Shown here: piece after piece, positions 38,985-46,754 of the stretch
Position numbering within the stretch: position 1 is the stretch's first letter
Layout of the letters: each line of letters opens with the position of its first letter
NCBI GenBank assembly: GCA_016869045.1
Contig: VGFC01000008.1
Location: forward strand, 1 to 46,754
Source of the DNA: Armatimonadota bacterium
GTDB taxonomy: Bacteria > Armatimonadota > Zipacnadia > Zipacnadales > VGFC01
DNA: 46,754 nt
Direction: 5' to 3'
Made by a program: the position numbers and the translations under genes
Notes under the pieces: generated by a model
What the model saw: only the letters and a program-made list of their open reading frames with translations
Database searches by the model: none
Told to the model about the DNA's origin: nothing

Positions 38985-39003
38985 AGCCGAATCCTGGTAG
39001 AAT
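38974..39003 (+). promoter_or_regulatory. Sigma70-type promoter for ftsEX
   Basis: TTGCCC at 38974 and TAGAAT at 38998 with 18 bp spacing. It lies 69 bp before the ftsE ATG. Confidence 0.6.
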
Positions 39004-39071
39004 CCGGGCTGCCTTACATCGCAGCAGAGGACGCAGCATAGGTCGCACCACGTTCCGAGGCCTTCACAATC

Positions 39072-39755
39072 ATGGTACGCTTCGTCGGGGTGAGCCTGCT
39101 CTACCCCACCGGTACGCGGGCCCTGTCCGATGTGAACCTCCACATTCGGAAGGGCGAGTTCGTGTTCATCACCGGGGCTTCGGGGAGCGGCAAGTCCTCA
39201 CTCCTGCATCTGGTCTACCGGGAGTCTGAGCCGACCGAGGGCAGCGTCGTGGTCGCCGGTCAGGACGTGGCCGCCATGGACCGGGCGCGCGTGCCCTTCC
39301 TGCGGCGGCAGATCGGCATTGTCTTCCAGGACTTCCGCCTCCTGCCCCAACTCACGGTCCGCGAGAACGTGGGCTTCGCACTCGATGTGGTGGGCGCCAG
39401 TCGCCGCGAGAAGTCGCGCAAGGTGCCGGTGGCGCTGGAGTTGGTGGGTCTCACCCACAAAGCCGAGTCTCTTCCCGATCAACTCTCCGGCGGCGAGCAG
39501 CAGCGCGTGTGCATCGCCCGGGCGCTCGTGAACAGTCCGCCCCTGTTGCTGGCCGATGAGCCGACCGGGAACCTCGACCCGGAGACCTCGTGGGACATCG
39601 TGCAACTGCTGTCGAACATCGCCGATCGCGGGACGACCGTGATCGTGGCCACACACGACAAGTACATCGTGGACGGCATGCGCAAACGCGTGGTCGCGCT
39701 GGCCCAAGGGGTGGTCGTCCGCGACGATGTGGGGGGGGCCTACGATTACGCCTAA
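39072..39755 (+). CDS. ftsE: Cell division ATP-binding protein FtsE
   Basis: A 227-residue ABC ATPase, the standard FtsE length. Walker A is GASGSGKSS, the signature is LSGGEQQRV, Walker B is [12 protein letters not shown], and the switch His is in VIVATHDK. The N-terminal [20 protein letters not shown] and [16 protein letters not shown] stretches are FtsE-typical. With FtsX it forms a membrane complex that uses ATP to control peptidoglycan hydrolases at the septum rather than to transport. It overlaps ftsX by 29 bp, and two M23 proteins with coiled coils follow, the expected FtsEX targets. Confidence 0.95.
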   Translation: MVRFVGVSLLYPTGTRALSDVNLHIRKGEFVFITGASGSGKSSLLHLVYRESEPTEGSVVVAGQDVAAMDRARVPFLRRQIGIVFQDFRLLPQLTVRENVGFALDVVGASRREKSRKVPVALELVGLTHKAESLPDQLSGGEQQRVCIARALVNSPPLLLADEPTGNLDPETSWDIVQLLSNIADRGTTVIVATHDKYIVDGMRKRVVALAQGVVVRDDVGGAYDYA

Positions 39756-40623
39756 CACGATCGGGTTTCTTCTCAGCCAGGCCTGGTCGGGGATCCGGCG
39801 CAACGGTCTGCTAACCCTGGCGAGCGTGTCCAACATCGCGGTATCGCTGGCGATCCTGGGCGGCATGTTCCTGGTCGCGGTGAACCTCGAACGGATGGCC
39901 CGGCTGGAGGCCGAGAAGGCGGTCATCACCGTCGAGCTGAAGGAGGACGCCAAGGACTCGGAGGTGGAGATCGCGGTGTGGCAGGACCCGCGCGTGGGCG
40001 ACGTGGAGTACCTGAGCAAGGAGGACAGCCTCCGGCGCATCTTCGAGCGGTACGTCGCCAACCCGCAGGCGGTGACGCTGATCGGCGGCAATCCGCTGCC
40101 GGACTCGCTGCGCGTGAAGCCGGCCTCGCCAAGGGAGATCAAGCCGCTGGCGGCGTCACTGGGGAAGGTGAGCGGCGTCGCCAAGGTGCGCTACGGCCAG
40201 CAGGTGGTGGAGAAGATCCTCGTGCTGGCGCGCTCGGTGCAGGTGTCGGGGGCGATCCTGCTCGTGCTCATGGCCTTCGGCATGATGCTCATCGTGAACG
40301 CCACGATTCGGCTGACGGTCTACGCGCGGCGCCGCGAGATTCGCATCATGCAACTCGTGGGCGCGACGAACGGCTTCATCCGCATGCCCTTCATCTGTGA
40401 GGGGCTGTTCCACGGGATCGTAGGGGGCGTGTTCGCCGCGGCGATCTGTCTGCTCGTGTACTTGGAGGTCGTGCGGTACGTCGATGTGCACCTGGCCTTC
40501 ATCGATCTACTGTACAGCACGAGGCTTCTGGTGGCATTCGGCCTGGCGATGGTGACCGTAGGCGGGGTCGTCGGAGGTACCGGAAGCGCCCTGAGCCTGC
40601 GGCGGTATCTGAGGCTGGCGTGA
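39727..40623 (+). CDS. ftsX: Cell division permease-like protein FtsX
   Basis: A 298-residue protein starting at ATG 39727 inside ftsE. Four TM helices (about 22-45, 170-195, 222-246 and 265-285) and a large extracytoplasmic loop after the first are the FtsX topology. Loop segments such as [33 protein letters not shown] and [11 protein letters not shown] are typical. The C-terminal [19 protein letters not shown] and [10 protein letters not shown] motifs are conserved across FtsX. It transmits FtsE ATP hydrolysis to periplasmic or surface M23 activators, which here are encoded directly downstream. Confidence 0.95.
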   Translation: MWGGPTITPNTIGFLLSQAWSGIRRNGLLTLASVSNIAVSLAILGGMFLVAVNLERMARLEAEKAVITVELKEDAKDSEVEIAVWQDPRVGDVEYLSKEDSLRRIFERYVANPQAVTLIGGNPLPDSLRVKPASPREIKPLAASLGKVSGVAKVRYGQQVVEKILVLARSVQVSGAILLVLMAFGMMLIVNATIRLTVYARRREIRIMQLVGATNGFIRMPFICEGLFHGIVGGVFAAAICLLVYLEVVRYVDVHLAFIDLLYSTRLLVAFGLAMVTVGGVVGGTGSALSLRRYLRLA

Positions 40624-40695
40624 GGGCGGCAGGAGATGCGGAGTTCCGGAGTTGCGGAGATCAGGAGAACGGCAACGGCGAACGGCGGGAGACGG

Positions 40696-41838
40696 ATGGG
40701 ACGGCGGACGGCGGTAGGCATGGGGCTCGTGGGCCTGCTGATCGGGCTTGCGGTGCTTCCCGGTGCGAGCGGGCAGGGCGCGTATGGGCGCCTGAACCGC
40801 AACCGAGCGGAGCAGGCCAACGTTCGCGGGAAGCTGCGCGACCTGAAGACCGAGCAGTCGGCGCAGCGGAAGGCGCTGGCCGCCGCCGAGGCACAGGCCG
40901 ATCGTGCGCGCGCCGTGTACAACGCGGCGAAGGAGAAGCTCCAGGAGACGCGCGCACAGGTTCGCCAGGCCCGGAAGCAGCACGCCGCCTGTGTCGAGCG
41001 GGTGCGGAAGCACGATGCAGCGCTGCGCGCGCGCCTGAAGGTGATCTACGAGGTCGGCGAGCCCTCCTACATGGAGGTGCTGCTGGACGCGACGTCCTTC
41101 TCGGACTTCGTCGAGCGCGCGGACTACATGCAGCGGATCGCGCAGAGCGACGCGAACCTCCTCGTGCGCTACACCAACGAGCGCAAGGAGGCCGAGTTGC
41201 TCCGCAACAAGCTGGAGGCGGTGCAGGCGCGGGAGGAGGAGGAGACCGAAGTCCTGGCGGCGCAGAAGGCCCAGGCTGAGGCCAGGGAAGACGAGGCGGT
41301 CGCGCTCCTGCGGCAGGTCAATTCGGAACGAGCGAAGGCCGAGCAGGAACTGGCGGAACTGGAGCGCAACGAGGAGGAGATCGAGGAGTTCCTGTCCCGC
41401 GTCCAGTCGGGCACGGCGTACTCGGACCTGGCCTACGCGGGGGAATGGCACGGCTGGGGCGCTGCGCCGATCCGGTCCGGCTACCGGTTGACCAGCGGTT
41501 TCGGCCACCGGATGCACCCGATCCTGCGCACGTGGAAGATGCACAACGGGGTGGACCTGGCCTGCGCGTACGGCACGCCAATCCACGCCGCGGCGGCGGG
41601 GCGAGTCGTGCGGGCCGGGTATGACGGGATCAACGGGAACCACGTGATCATCGACCACGGCAGTGGCTGGTCGTCCGCCTACTGCCATTGCAGCAGCCTG
41701 GCCGTGGGCGCAGGCGAAGACGTGAGTTCGGGGCAGGTTGTCGGTTACGTCGGCTCAACCGGTCGGTCCACGGGTCCGCACCTGCACTTCGCGGTGCGCA
41801 GCTACGGGCGGTTCGTAGACCCGAGCGGGGCGTATTGA
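40696..41838 (+). CDS. EnvC-like coiled-coil M23 peptidase (first tandem copy)
   Basis: A 380-residue exported protein; ATG 40696 follows GGGAG and begins the signal peptide (MGRRTAVGMGLVGLLIGLAV). A long coiled coil (about 35-255) precedes a C-terminal LytM/M23 domain. The metal site looks intact: HNGVDLACAYGTPIHA (HxxxD), a His in YCHCSSL, and PHLHF (HxH). Whether it cleaves peptidoglycan or only activates amidases cannot be told from sequence, but the full site suggests hydrolysis is possible. It follows ftsX by 72 bp, which fits control by FtsEX as for EnvC and PcsB-type proteins. A close paralogue follows. Confidence 0.93.
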   Translation: MGRRTAVGMGLVGLLIGLAVLPGASGQGAYGRLNRNRAEQANVRGKLRDLKTEQSAQRKALAAAEAQADRARAVYNAAKEKLQETRAQVRQARKQHAACVERVRKHDAALRARLKVIYEVGEPSYMEVLLDATSFSDFVERADYMQRIAQSDANLLVRYTNERKEAELLRNKLEAVQAREEEETEVLAAQKAQAEAREDEAVALLRQVNSERAKAEQELAELERNEEEIEEFLSRVQSGTAYSDLAYAGEWHGWGAAPIRSGYRLTSGFGHRMHPILRTWKMHNGVDLACAYGTPIHAAAAGRVVRAGYDGINGNHVIIDHGSGWSSAYCHCSSLAVGAGEDVSSGQVVGYVGSTGRSTGPHLHFAVRSYGRFVDPSGAY

Positions 41839-41858
41839 ACGGGGGAGATACGCGCATC

Positions 41859-43007
41859 ATGCGGGTCCGACGGATCATCTCAGGCCTGGGCACGCTGCTG
41901 GTCCTGCTGACGCTGCCGATGCTGCCCGGAGCGAGCGGGCAAGGGCTCTGGGGGCGGCTGCACTCGAACCGGGCGCAGAAGGCGGCGGTTCAGGAGCGGC
42001 TGAAGAACCTGAAGGCGGAGCAGGCGACGCGACGCAACGCACTTACGGCCGCGCAGCAGGATGCTCGCGAGGCGAAGGTCGCCTACAACAAGGCCAAGGG
42101 TCAGTTGGACAACACGCGGGCGAAGCTCCGTGGAGCGCGCAAGGAGCTGGCGGCATGCACGGCCCGCCTCGACAAGCACAGCGCGGCGGTGAGTGCGCGG
42201 GTCAAGGTGATCTACGAGGTCGGAGAGCCCTCCTACCTCGAGGTGCTGCTCGACGCGACGAGTTTCTCGGACTTCGTCGAGCGCGCAGACTACATGCAGC
42301 GGGTGACGGACCGGGACGCGGACCTGCTGGTGAGGTTCACCGCCGACAAGAAGCGGGCCGACGATCTGCGCCACCAGCTCGAGGAGGCCGAGTCGCGCGA
42401 GCGCCGGGAGACGGCCGAGCTGAACCGGATCAAGGCGGAGGAGGAGAGTAAGGCCGCAGCGGCCGAGCGGTTGCTGAAGAAGGCAAACTCGGACCGCGCC
42501 GCGGCGGAGCAGCAATTGGAGGAGCTGGAGAAGGCCTCCAACGAGATCGAGGCGATGTTGGCCGATCTCCAGCGCGGGCGAGGCAGCTACGCCGAGCTGC
42601 GCTACTCGGGGACGTGGAGCGGTTGGGGCTCGGCGCCGATCAGCGCGGGCTACCATGTGTCCAGTGGGTTCGGCTACCGCGTCCACCCGATCAGCGGGCG
42701 GCGGAGCTTCCACGACGGCGTCGATCTGGCGTGCGGCTACGGAACGCCCATCCACGCCGCGGCCTCGGGTCGCGTGGTGCACGCGGGGTGGTATGGGGCG
42801 TACGGGATGGCCATCATTGTAGACCACGGGAGCGGCTGGTCCACGCTCTACGGTCACTGCAGCAGCCTTGCCGTGGGGGCGGGGCAGTCGGTCGCGGCCG
42901 GACAGGTGATTGGCAGCGTCGGATCGACCGGCTACTCCACCGGGCCGCACCTACATTTCAGCGTGCGCTACTACGGATCGCCCCGGTCACCGGGTGGGGC
43001 CTACTGA
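41859..43007 (+). CDS. EnvC-like coiled-coil M23 peptidase (second tandem copy)
   Basis: A 382-residue paralogue of the previous gene; the start ATG 41859 (MRVRRIISGLGTLLVLLTLP) follows GGGGGAG. Shared blocks include ARVKVIYEVGEPSYLEVLL and SFSDFVERADYMQR in the coiled coil and STGPHLHFSV in M23. The metal ligands are HDGVDLACGYG, LYGHCSSLAV and PHLHF, all intact. The coiled-coil regions diverge more than the M23 domains. The tandem pair indicates a local duplication after ftsEX, perhaps with different partners or substrates. The C-terminus ends shortly after HLHF, as in the first copy. Confidence 0.93.
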   Translation: MRVRRIISGLGTLLVLLTLPMLPGASGQGLWGRLHSNRAQKAAVQERLKNLKAEQATRRNALTAAQQDAREAKVAYNKAKGQLDNTRAKLRGARKELAACTARLDKHSAAVSARVKVIYEVGEPSYLEVLLDATSFSDFVERADYMQRVTDRDADLLVRFTADKKRADDLRHQLEEAESRERRETAELNRIKAEEESKAAAAERLLKKANSDRAAAEQQLEELEKASNEIEAMLADLQRGRGSYAELRYSGTWSGWGSAPISAGYHVSSGFGYRVHPISGRRSFHDGVDLACGYGTPIHAAASGRVVHAGWYGAYGMAIIVDHGSGWSTLYGHCSSLAVGAGQSVAAGQVIGSVGSTGYSTGPHLHFSVRYYGSPRSPGGAY

Positions 43008-43053
43008 ACGCCTGCACGCAAGGGTGCGCGCGATCCCAGGAGACGGCAACTTC

Positions 43054-43093
43054 GGGGACAGACAATCCCGCTGAGGCGGGATCGTCAGTCCCC
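43054..43093. repeat. REP-like element R6 (diverged)
   Basis: GGGGACAGAC, then an ATCCCGC/GCGGGAT hairpin with a TGAG loop, then GTCAGTCCCC. It is the least similar copy of the GGGACAGTCC family and sits between the second M23 gene and the S41 protease gene. Confidence 0.7.
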
Positions 43094-43122
43094 TCGTGAA
43101 CCTGGAGCAAGAGGAGAGGACT

Positions 43123-44481
43123 GTGAGAAGACATCCGCTGTCGCCAAGCATGGTATCGGGGATGCTCATTGCGCTGGTGGCGTTTGTGGCCGGGACGTTC
43201 GCGGGCCAGCAGCTGCAACGTGAGGACATGCTGAAGTGGGTCGCCGACGTGGCGCAGCTCATGCCGGGCGCGTACACGTACGACCGGGCCGAGAACGTCC
43301 CGTCGCCCGGGGACCTGCAGCCGCTGGCGACCTTCTGGGAGGCCCGGAAGGAGCTGCGGAAGCGCTTCTACCGGCCCATCAAGGACGAGAAGGCGCTGAC
43401 CTACGGCGCCATCCGGGGGATGCTGGCCGCGGTGGACGACCCGTACACGCGTCTCATGGAGCCCGAGGACTTCAAGGCCTTTGAGGAGGAGAACGAGGGC
43501 AACTTCGAGGGCATCGGAGCGATGCTGGGGGTGCGCGAGAAGGAGGAGAACGGAGAGAAGGTCCAGGAGATCTTCATTCAGTCCGTCATCGAGGACGGTC
43601 CGGCGGAGAAGCGGGGACTGCGGCCGAAGGACATCATCATCGGCGTGGACGGCATCTCGGTGGAGGGGCTCCGGGTGGACCAGGTAGTGGACCGCATCCG
43701 CGGCAAGCAGGGCACTACGGTGAAGCTGACGGTCCTGCGCGAGGGTGAGAAGGAGCCGCTCGACATCCCGATCGTGCGCGACCGCATCGAGTACCCGGTC
43801 GTCGAGTACGAGATGAAGGACGGGAAGATCGGGTACGTCTGGCTGCGGCAGTTCAGCCAGCCCGCCACGCCCAAGGTTCGGGCGGCGCTGCAGGACCTGC
43901 TGGCACAGGGCGCCAAGGGGATCGTGCTCGACCTGTCGAGCAATGGCGGCGGCCTACTCGATACGGCGGTCGAGATCGAGAGCTTCTTCTTCGACGGGGG
44001 ACCGGCCGCGTACATCCTGGAGAAGGGTGCCGAGGAACCGGAACTGCTCGAGGCGACACCGGGCGTTCTGGTGCCGGAGAGCCTGCCGGTGGTCTGCCTG
44101 ATCAACGAGGGCAGCGCGAGTGCTTCGGAGATCGTCGCGGGCGCGCTGCAAGACCGGCAGCGAGCCAAGATCGTCGGTCAGCACAGCTTCGGGAAGTCCA
44201 AGGTGCAGACGATCGTGCAGCTGGGCGACGAGTCGGCGATGCTCATCACGACGGCGCTGTGGCTGACGCCCGGGAAGCACGACATCGGCGAGGTGCGCAG
44301 CGGTAAGGTAGGGGTGATCCCGGACGTGGAACTGCCGGAATGGACGCCGGAGACGAAGCTGACCGGCGGGGAGTGGCACGATCAGCAAGTGGAGAAGGCC
44401 ATCGACGTGCTGAAGCAGGAGATGGCGAAGGTGGGCGGCCCTCGTGAGGCCGCGCGCCCGGCGCGCCGGCCCGCGGCCTGA
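43123..44481 (+). CDS. CtpA-type S41 carboxy-terminal processing protease
   Basis: A 452-residue protein. GTG 43123 after AAGAGGAGAGG starts a signal-anchor (MRRHPLSPSMVSGMLIALVA); a GTG at 43096 is less likely. The order is N-terminal helical region, PDZ domain (about 130-215, with GPAEKRGLRPKDIIIGVDG), then the S41 core. The catalytic Ser lies in NEGSASASEI and the Lys in HSFGKSKVQTI. Family proteases cleave C-termini of exported proteins and often control peptidoglycan hydrolases. Its place directly after ftsEX and two M23 genes matches a widely seen ftsEX-envC-ctpA order, so it probably processes or limits one of these M23 proteins. Confidence 0.94.
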   Translation: MRRHPLSPSMVSGMLIALVAFVAGTFAGQQLQREDMLKWVADVAQLMPGAYTYDRAENVPSPGDLQPLATFWEARKELRKRFYRPIKDEKALTYGAIRGMLAAVDDPYTRLMEPEDFKAFEEENEGNFEGIGAMLGVREKEENGEKVQEIFIQSVIEDGPAEKRGLRPKDIIIGVDGISVEGLRVDQVVDRIRGKQGTTVKLTVLREGEKEPLDIPIVRDRIEYPVVEYEMKDGKIGYVWLRQFSQPATPKVRAALQDLLAQGAKGIVLDLSSNGGGLLDTAVEIESFFFDGGPAAYILEKGAEEPELLEATPGVLVPESLPVVCLINEGSASASEIVAGALQDRQRAKIVGQHSFGKSKVQTIVQLGDESAMLITTALWLTPGKHDIGEVRSGKVGVIPDVELPEWTPETKLTGGEWHDQQVEKAIDVLKQEMAKVGGPREAARPARRPAA

Positions 44482-44513
44482 GGGGCCGCGGTTCCCGCCG
44501 ACGGGGATCCGCG

Positions 44514-45551
44514 ATGGCTGACAACGGCTTGACGGAGCGGCGGACCACGAGGCTCCACGGCACGGTGACGTTCCTGCGTCGTGCGCTTCTGGTCTCGTTC
44601 GCGCTGAACCTCATCCTGGCGGCGCTGCTTGTCCGTGGTTGTGTGACGCGCAGCGCCGCGCGCGCGATTCTGGTGGACGGGGAGCTGATGTGTCTGGTCC
44701 GCAGCGAGAAGGCGGCCGACGAGGTGCACGACAAGGTCCTGGCGATCAAGCGGGGGGAGTTCCGGGGCGAAGCCTCGTTCAGGCAGAGGTGGGAGGACAA
44801 GCCGTGGCCGGCGAAGGGTGAGCGGGTCCACACGGTGAGTGAGGCGGTGGAGCTGCTCAAGCGGCGCCTGGACGTCGCTGTCGAGGGGTGGGCCATACAG
44901 GTGAAGGGCCGGAACCTGGTCGTGCTGCCCAGCAAGCAGAAGGCCGAGGAGACGCTGAGCACGCTGAAGGCCAAGTTCCTCTCCGAGGGCGAGACGGCGC
45001 TGGAGCCGCAGAGGTTCGGAACGGAGCCGGCGGTCGCCCGGACGCAGGTTCCGCCGGAGGACCTCCTCGATGACATCCGTACGGCAGCCAATGAGCTGCT
45101 GCGCGGAGCGGAGCAGCCGCAGGAGTACGTCGTCAAGACCGGAGACACGCCCTACAAGGTGGCCGAAGCCCACGCGATGTCGGTGGAGCAGCTGTACAAG
45201 CTGAACCGCGGCCTGCGGGAGAAGGCGTCTCGGAACGAGATTCAGCCCGGGGACACGTGGATTGTCGCAGGGCCGCGCCCAGCCATCGTGGTGATCACCC
45301 GCAAAGAGAAGACGGAGGTTGGGCCGGTTCCGTTCAAGGTCATCCAGAGGCCCAGCGAGACACTCCCCAAGGGCGAGAGGCGGGTCATGCGGGACGGGCA
45401 GGAGGGCGAGGCGAAGCAGCGGATCCAGGGCACCTGGCGGAACGACAAGCTGGTGCCCGCGTCGCGGCGGGTTGTCGGTCAGGAGATCATTCGCGAACCG
45501 ATCGACAAGGTCGTATCGGTCGGGACGGCCGTTCCCCCGGCGAACCCCTAG
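44514..45551 (+). CDS. Membrane-anchored LysM and G5 domain protein
   Basis: A 345-residue protein with one N-terminal TM helix (about residues 22-43, ALLVSFALNLILAALLVRG). A region with ILVDGELMCLVRSEKAADEV resembles the first part of YabE-type and M23-associated envelope proteins. A LysM domain follows (YVVKTGDTPYKVAEAHAMSV...IQPGDTWIV, about 203-252), then a G5-like domain (VPFKVIQRPSETLPKGERRV, about 265-330). There is no M23 or other catalytic domain. LysM binds peptidoglycan, and G5 probably does so too. It is 32 bp after the S41 protease, so it is likely part of the same peptidoglycan-remodelling unit as a binding or positioning factor. Confidence 0.88.
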   Translation: MADNGLTERRTTRLHGTVTFLRRALLVSFALNLILAALLVRGCVTRSAARAILVDGELMCLVRSEKAADEVHDKVLAIKRGEFRGEASFRQRWEDKPWPAKGERVHTVSEAVELLKRRLDVAVEGWAIQVKGRNLVVLPSKQKAEETLSTLKAKFLSEGETALEPQRFGTEPAVARTQVPPEDLLDDIRTAANELLRGAEQPQEYVVKTGDTPYKVAEAHAMSVEQLYKLNRGLREKASRNEIQPGDTWIVAGPRPAIVVITRKEKTEVGPVPFKVIQRPSETLPKGERRVMRDGQEGEAKQRIQGTWRNDKLVPASRRVVGQEIIREPIDKVVSVGTAVPPANP

Positions 45552-45559
45552 GAGCCCCC

Positions 45560-46306
45560 GTGCGCTACCAGTTGATTGCCTGCGAGATCATGCTCCGCGA
45601 GGCGGCGCTCCGCGCAGCAACGTCGCCGAACGTGATCGACCTGCACTTCCTGACGAAGGGCCTGCACGACAACCCCGATGCTCTGCGGGAGAGGGTGCAG
45701 GCGAAGATCGATGCCCTCGATGGTCAACCCCACGATGCGGTGATCCTGGGCTACGCGCTATGCAGCAACGGGGCGGTCGGTCTGCAGGCGCGCAGCACGC
45801 CGCTCATCGTCCCCCGCGCGCATGATTGCATCACGTTCTTTCTCGGCTCCAAGGCGCTCTACGCCCAACGTCACAGCGAGAAGCCGGGCACGTACTACTA
45901 CACAGCGGGCTGGATCGAGCGGGACGCGGCCCACGCCGAACGCCGACCGGCCGACGGGGCGGGCCTGGACCAGTCCTTCGAAGCCCTGGTGGCGAAGTAC
46001 GGTGAGGACAACGCGCGCTTCCTGATGGACTTCCAGAACCAGTGGATCAGCAACTACACGACTGCGGCGTACATCAAGACCGAGTTGGGCCATCGGCCGG
46101 ACGTCGAGGCTGAGGCGCGACGGGCCGCTGAGTCGCACGAGTGGGAATTCGAGATCATCGAGGGCAGCGACCGGCTGATCCGCGCCCTCATCGACGGGGC
46201 CTGGAACGAGGAGGAGTTCCTCGTCGTTCCGCCAGGGCACCGAGTCGTCGCGGCGTACGACGAGCGAATCATCGGGGCTGAAGGCCCTCCCACGAGTGGC
46301 GCGTAG
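45560..46306 (+). CDS. DUF1638 family protein
   Basis: A 248-residue protein from GTG 45560, with GGAG 5 nt upstream. DUF1638 features: YQLIACEIMLREAAL at the start, then HFLTKGLHDNPD, ILGYALCSNGAVGL with the conserved Cys, PLIVPRAHDCITFFLGS (His and Cys), YYTAGWIERDA, and late WEFEIIEGSDRLIRALIDG and FLVVPPGHRVVAAYD. The family occurs near corrinoid and methylamine genes in methanogens and sulfate reducers but has no assigned reaction; the conserved Cys and His suggest metal binding. Here it lies 8 bp after the LysM gene and 7 bp before ispH, with no corrinoid partner nearby. Confidence 0.9.
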   Translation: MRYQLIACEIMLREAALRAATSPNVIDLHFLTKGLHDNPDALRERVQAKIDALDGQPHDAVILGYALCSNGAVGLQARSTPLIVPRAHDCITFFLGSKALYAQRHSEKPGTYYYTAGWIERDAAHAERRPADGAGLDQSFEALVAKYGEDNARFLMDFQNQWISNYTTAAYIKTELGHRPDVEAEARRAAESHEWEFEIIEGSDRLIRALIDGAWNEEEFLVVPPGHRVVAAYDERIIGAEGPPTSGA

Positions 46307-46313
46307 GATCAAC

Positions 46314-46754
46314 ATGGAGATCATCGTCGCCGAACATGCCGGGTTCTGCTTCGGGGTCAAGCGCAGCCTCGAGATGGCCGAGGAGGCGCTTGCCGACCGC
46401 GGGCACGTCTACTGCCTGGGCGAACTGATCCACAACTCGCAGGTGGTCGCGGACCTCGAGGTCAGGGGCTTGCGTGTGGTCTCGTCCCTGGACGCGGTGC
46501 CTGAGGGCGCGGTTGCGATGATCCGCGCGCACGGAGCCGGGCCGGCGGCCTACGAGGTCGCCCAAGCGCGCAACATCACGCTACTCGATGCCACTTGCCC
46601 GTTCGTGCGCCGTGCGCAGAAGGCAGCGGCCGATCTGGCGGAGGAAGGCTACCAGGTCCTGGTCGTGGGCGAGCGTGATCACCCGGAGGCGCGGGGAATC
46701 GTGGAGCATACGGGCGGTCGGGCGACCGTGGTTGAGAACCCCGCCGAAACGGAT
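46314..46754 (+). CDS. ispH: 4-hydroxy-3-methylbut-2-enyl diphosphate reductase (N-terminal part, runs off right edge)
   Basis: 147 codons from ATG 46314 (MEIIVAEHAGFCFGVKRSLE) with the frame open at the window edge. IspH carries a [4Fe-4S] cluster bound by three Cys; the first, Cys12 in GFCFGV, and the second, Cys95 in DATCPFV, are visible and the third lies outside. The substrate-binding His is in LGELIHNSQ and the second His in IRAHGAG. The enzyme makes IPP and DMAPP in the non-mevalonate (MEP) isoprenoid pathway. It starts 7 bp after the DUF1638 stop, so the two are probably co-transcribed. Confidence 0.96.
   Translation, partial: MEIIVAEHAGFCFGVKRSLEMAEEALADRGHVYCLGELIHNSQVVADLEVRGLRVVSSLDAVPEGAVAMIRAHGAGPAAYEVAQARNITLLDATCPFVRRAQKAAADLAEEGYQVLVVGERDHPEARGIVEHTGGRATVVENPAETD

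Overview
This is a high-GC, gene-dense bacterial chromosome window with no rRNA, tRNA or CRISPR array that I can see. The mix is typical of large-genome, polysaccharide-degrading environmental bacteria: a secreted glycoside hydrolase, a TIM-barrel sugar isomerase, two amidohydrolase-2 proteins, a UroD-like protein, an FG-GAP/ASPIC protein, three PilT-type ATPases, FtsEX with M23 peptidases, AroQ next to an M24 peptidase, DUF3866 and DUF1638. I infer a didermic or otherwise complex-envelope lineage such as Armatimonadota or a neighbouring phylum. That assignment is an inference from gene content, not from a marker gene.

Layout. 1-6.6 kb: two secreted carbohydrate-binding or GH-like proteins (minus strand, the first running off the left edge), then a sugar-phosphate isomerase-like barrel and a GatD-like zinc dehydrogenase (plus), a PfkB sugar kinase and an FAD oxidoreductase (minus). 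Together they look like a sugar or sugar-alcohol catabolic neighbourhood. 6.6-11.9 kb: a signalling block with a Ser/Thr kinase fused to a PQQ-type propeller, a CHASE2-adenylate cyclase, and a divergent membrane FecR protein. 12-18.6 kb: an FG-GAP/ASPIC protein, a coupled Trm112-like/GT2/O-antigen-ligase operon, and coupled aroQ-M24 peptidase genes. 18.6-26.4 kb: a RAYT-type REP transposase with one in-frame stop codon inside its own REP family, a 1357-residue GH2 enzyme, a RelE-type toxin-antitoxin pair, an esterase-like protein carrying an in-frame palindromic insertion, and a polysaccharide-deacetylase-like protein. 26.5-32 kb: a TPR protein, two overlapping amidohydrolases (one lacking the usual metal-binding HxH), DUF3866, two small hypotheticals and a UroD-like protein.

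32-46.7 kb is a long plus-strand envelope and motility region. It holds a membrane-anchored protein behind a strong sigma70 promoter, three tandem PilT-type ATPases, a polytopic protein with a two-CW-like cysteine cluster, a small membrane protein and an acylphosphatase. These are followed by ftsE-ftsX, two tandem EnvC-like M23 peptidases, a CtpA-type S41 protease, a LysM+G5 protein, DUF1638, and the start of ispH at the right edge. The ftsEX-M23-M23-ctpA-LysM order suggests one peptidoglycan-remodelling module in which FtsEX controls the coiled-coil M23 proteins.

The most unusual features are the short structured repeats. A six-copy family built around GGGACAGTCC is dispersed in intergenic gaps and brackets the RAYT remnant. 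A different 60-bp palindrome sits in frame inside a coding sequence. A perfect 62-nt palindrome nested in a 163-bp inverted repeat precedes the GatD-like gene. Three GTAGGGGCG hairpins with compensatory stem changes lie between convergent genes. Many genes use GTG or TTG starts with clear ribosome binding sites. No gap longer than 300 bases lacks a gene.
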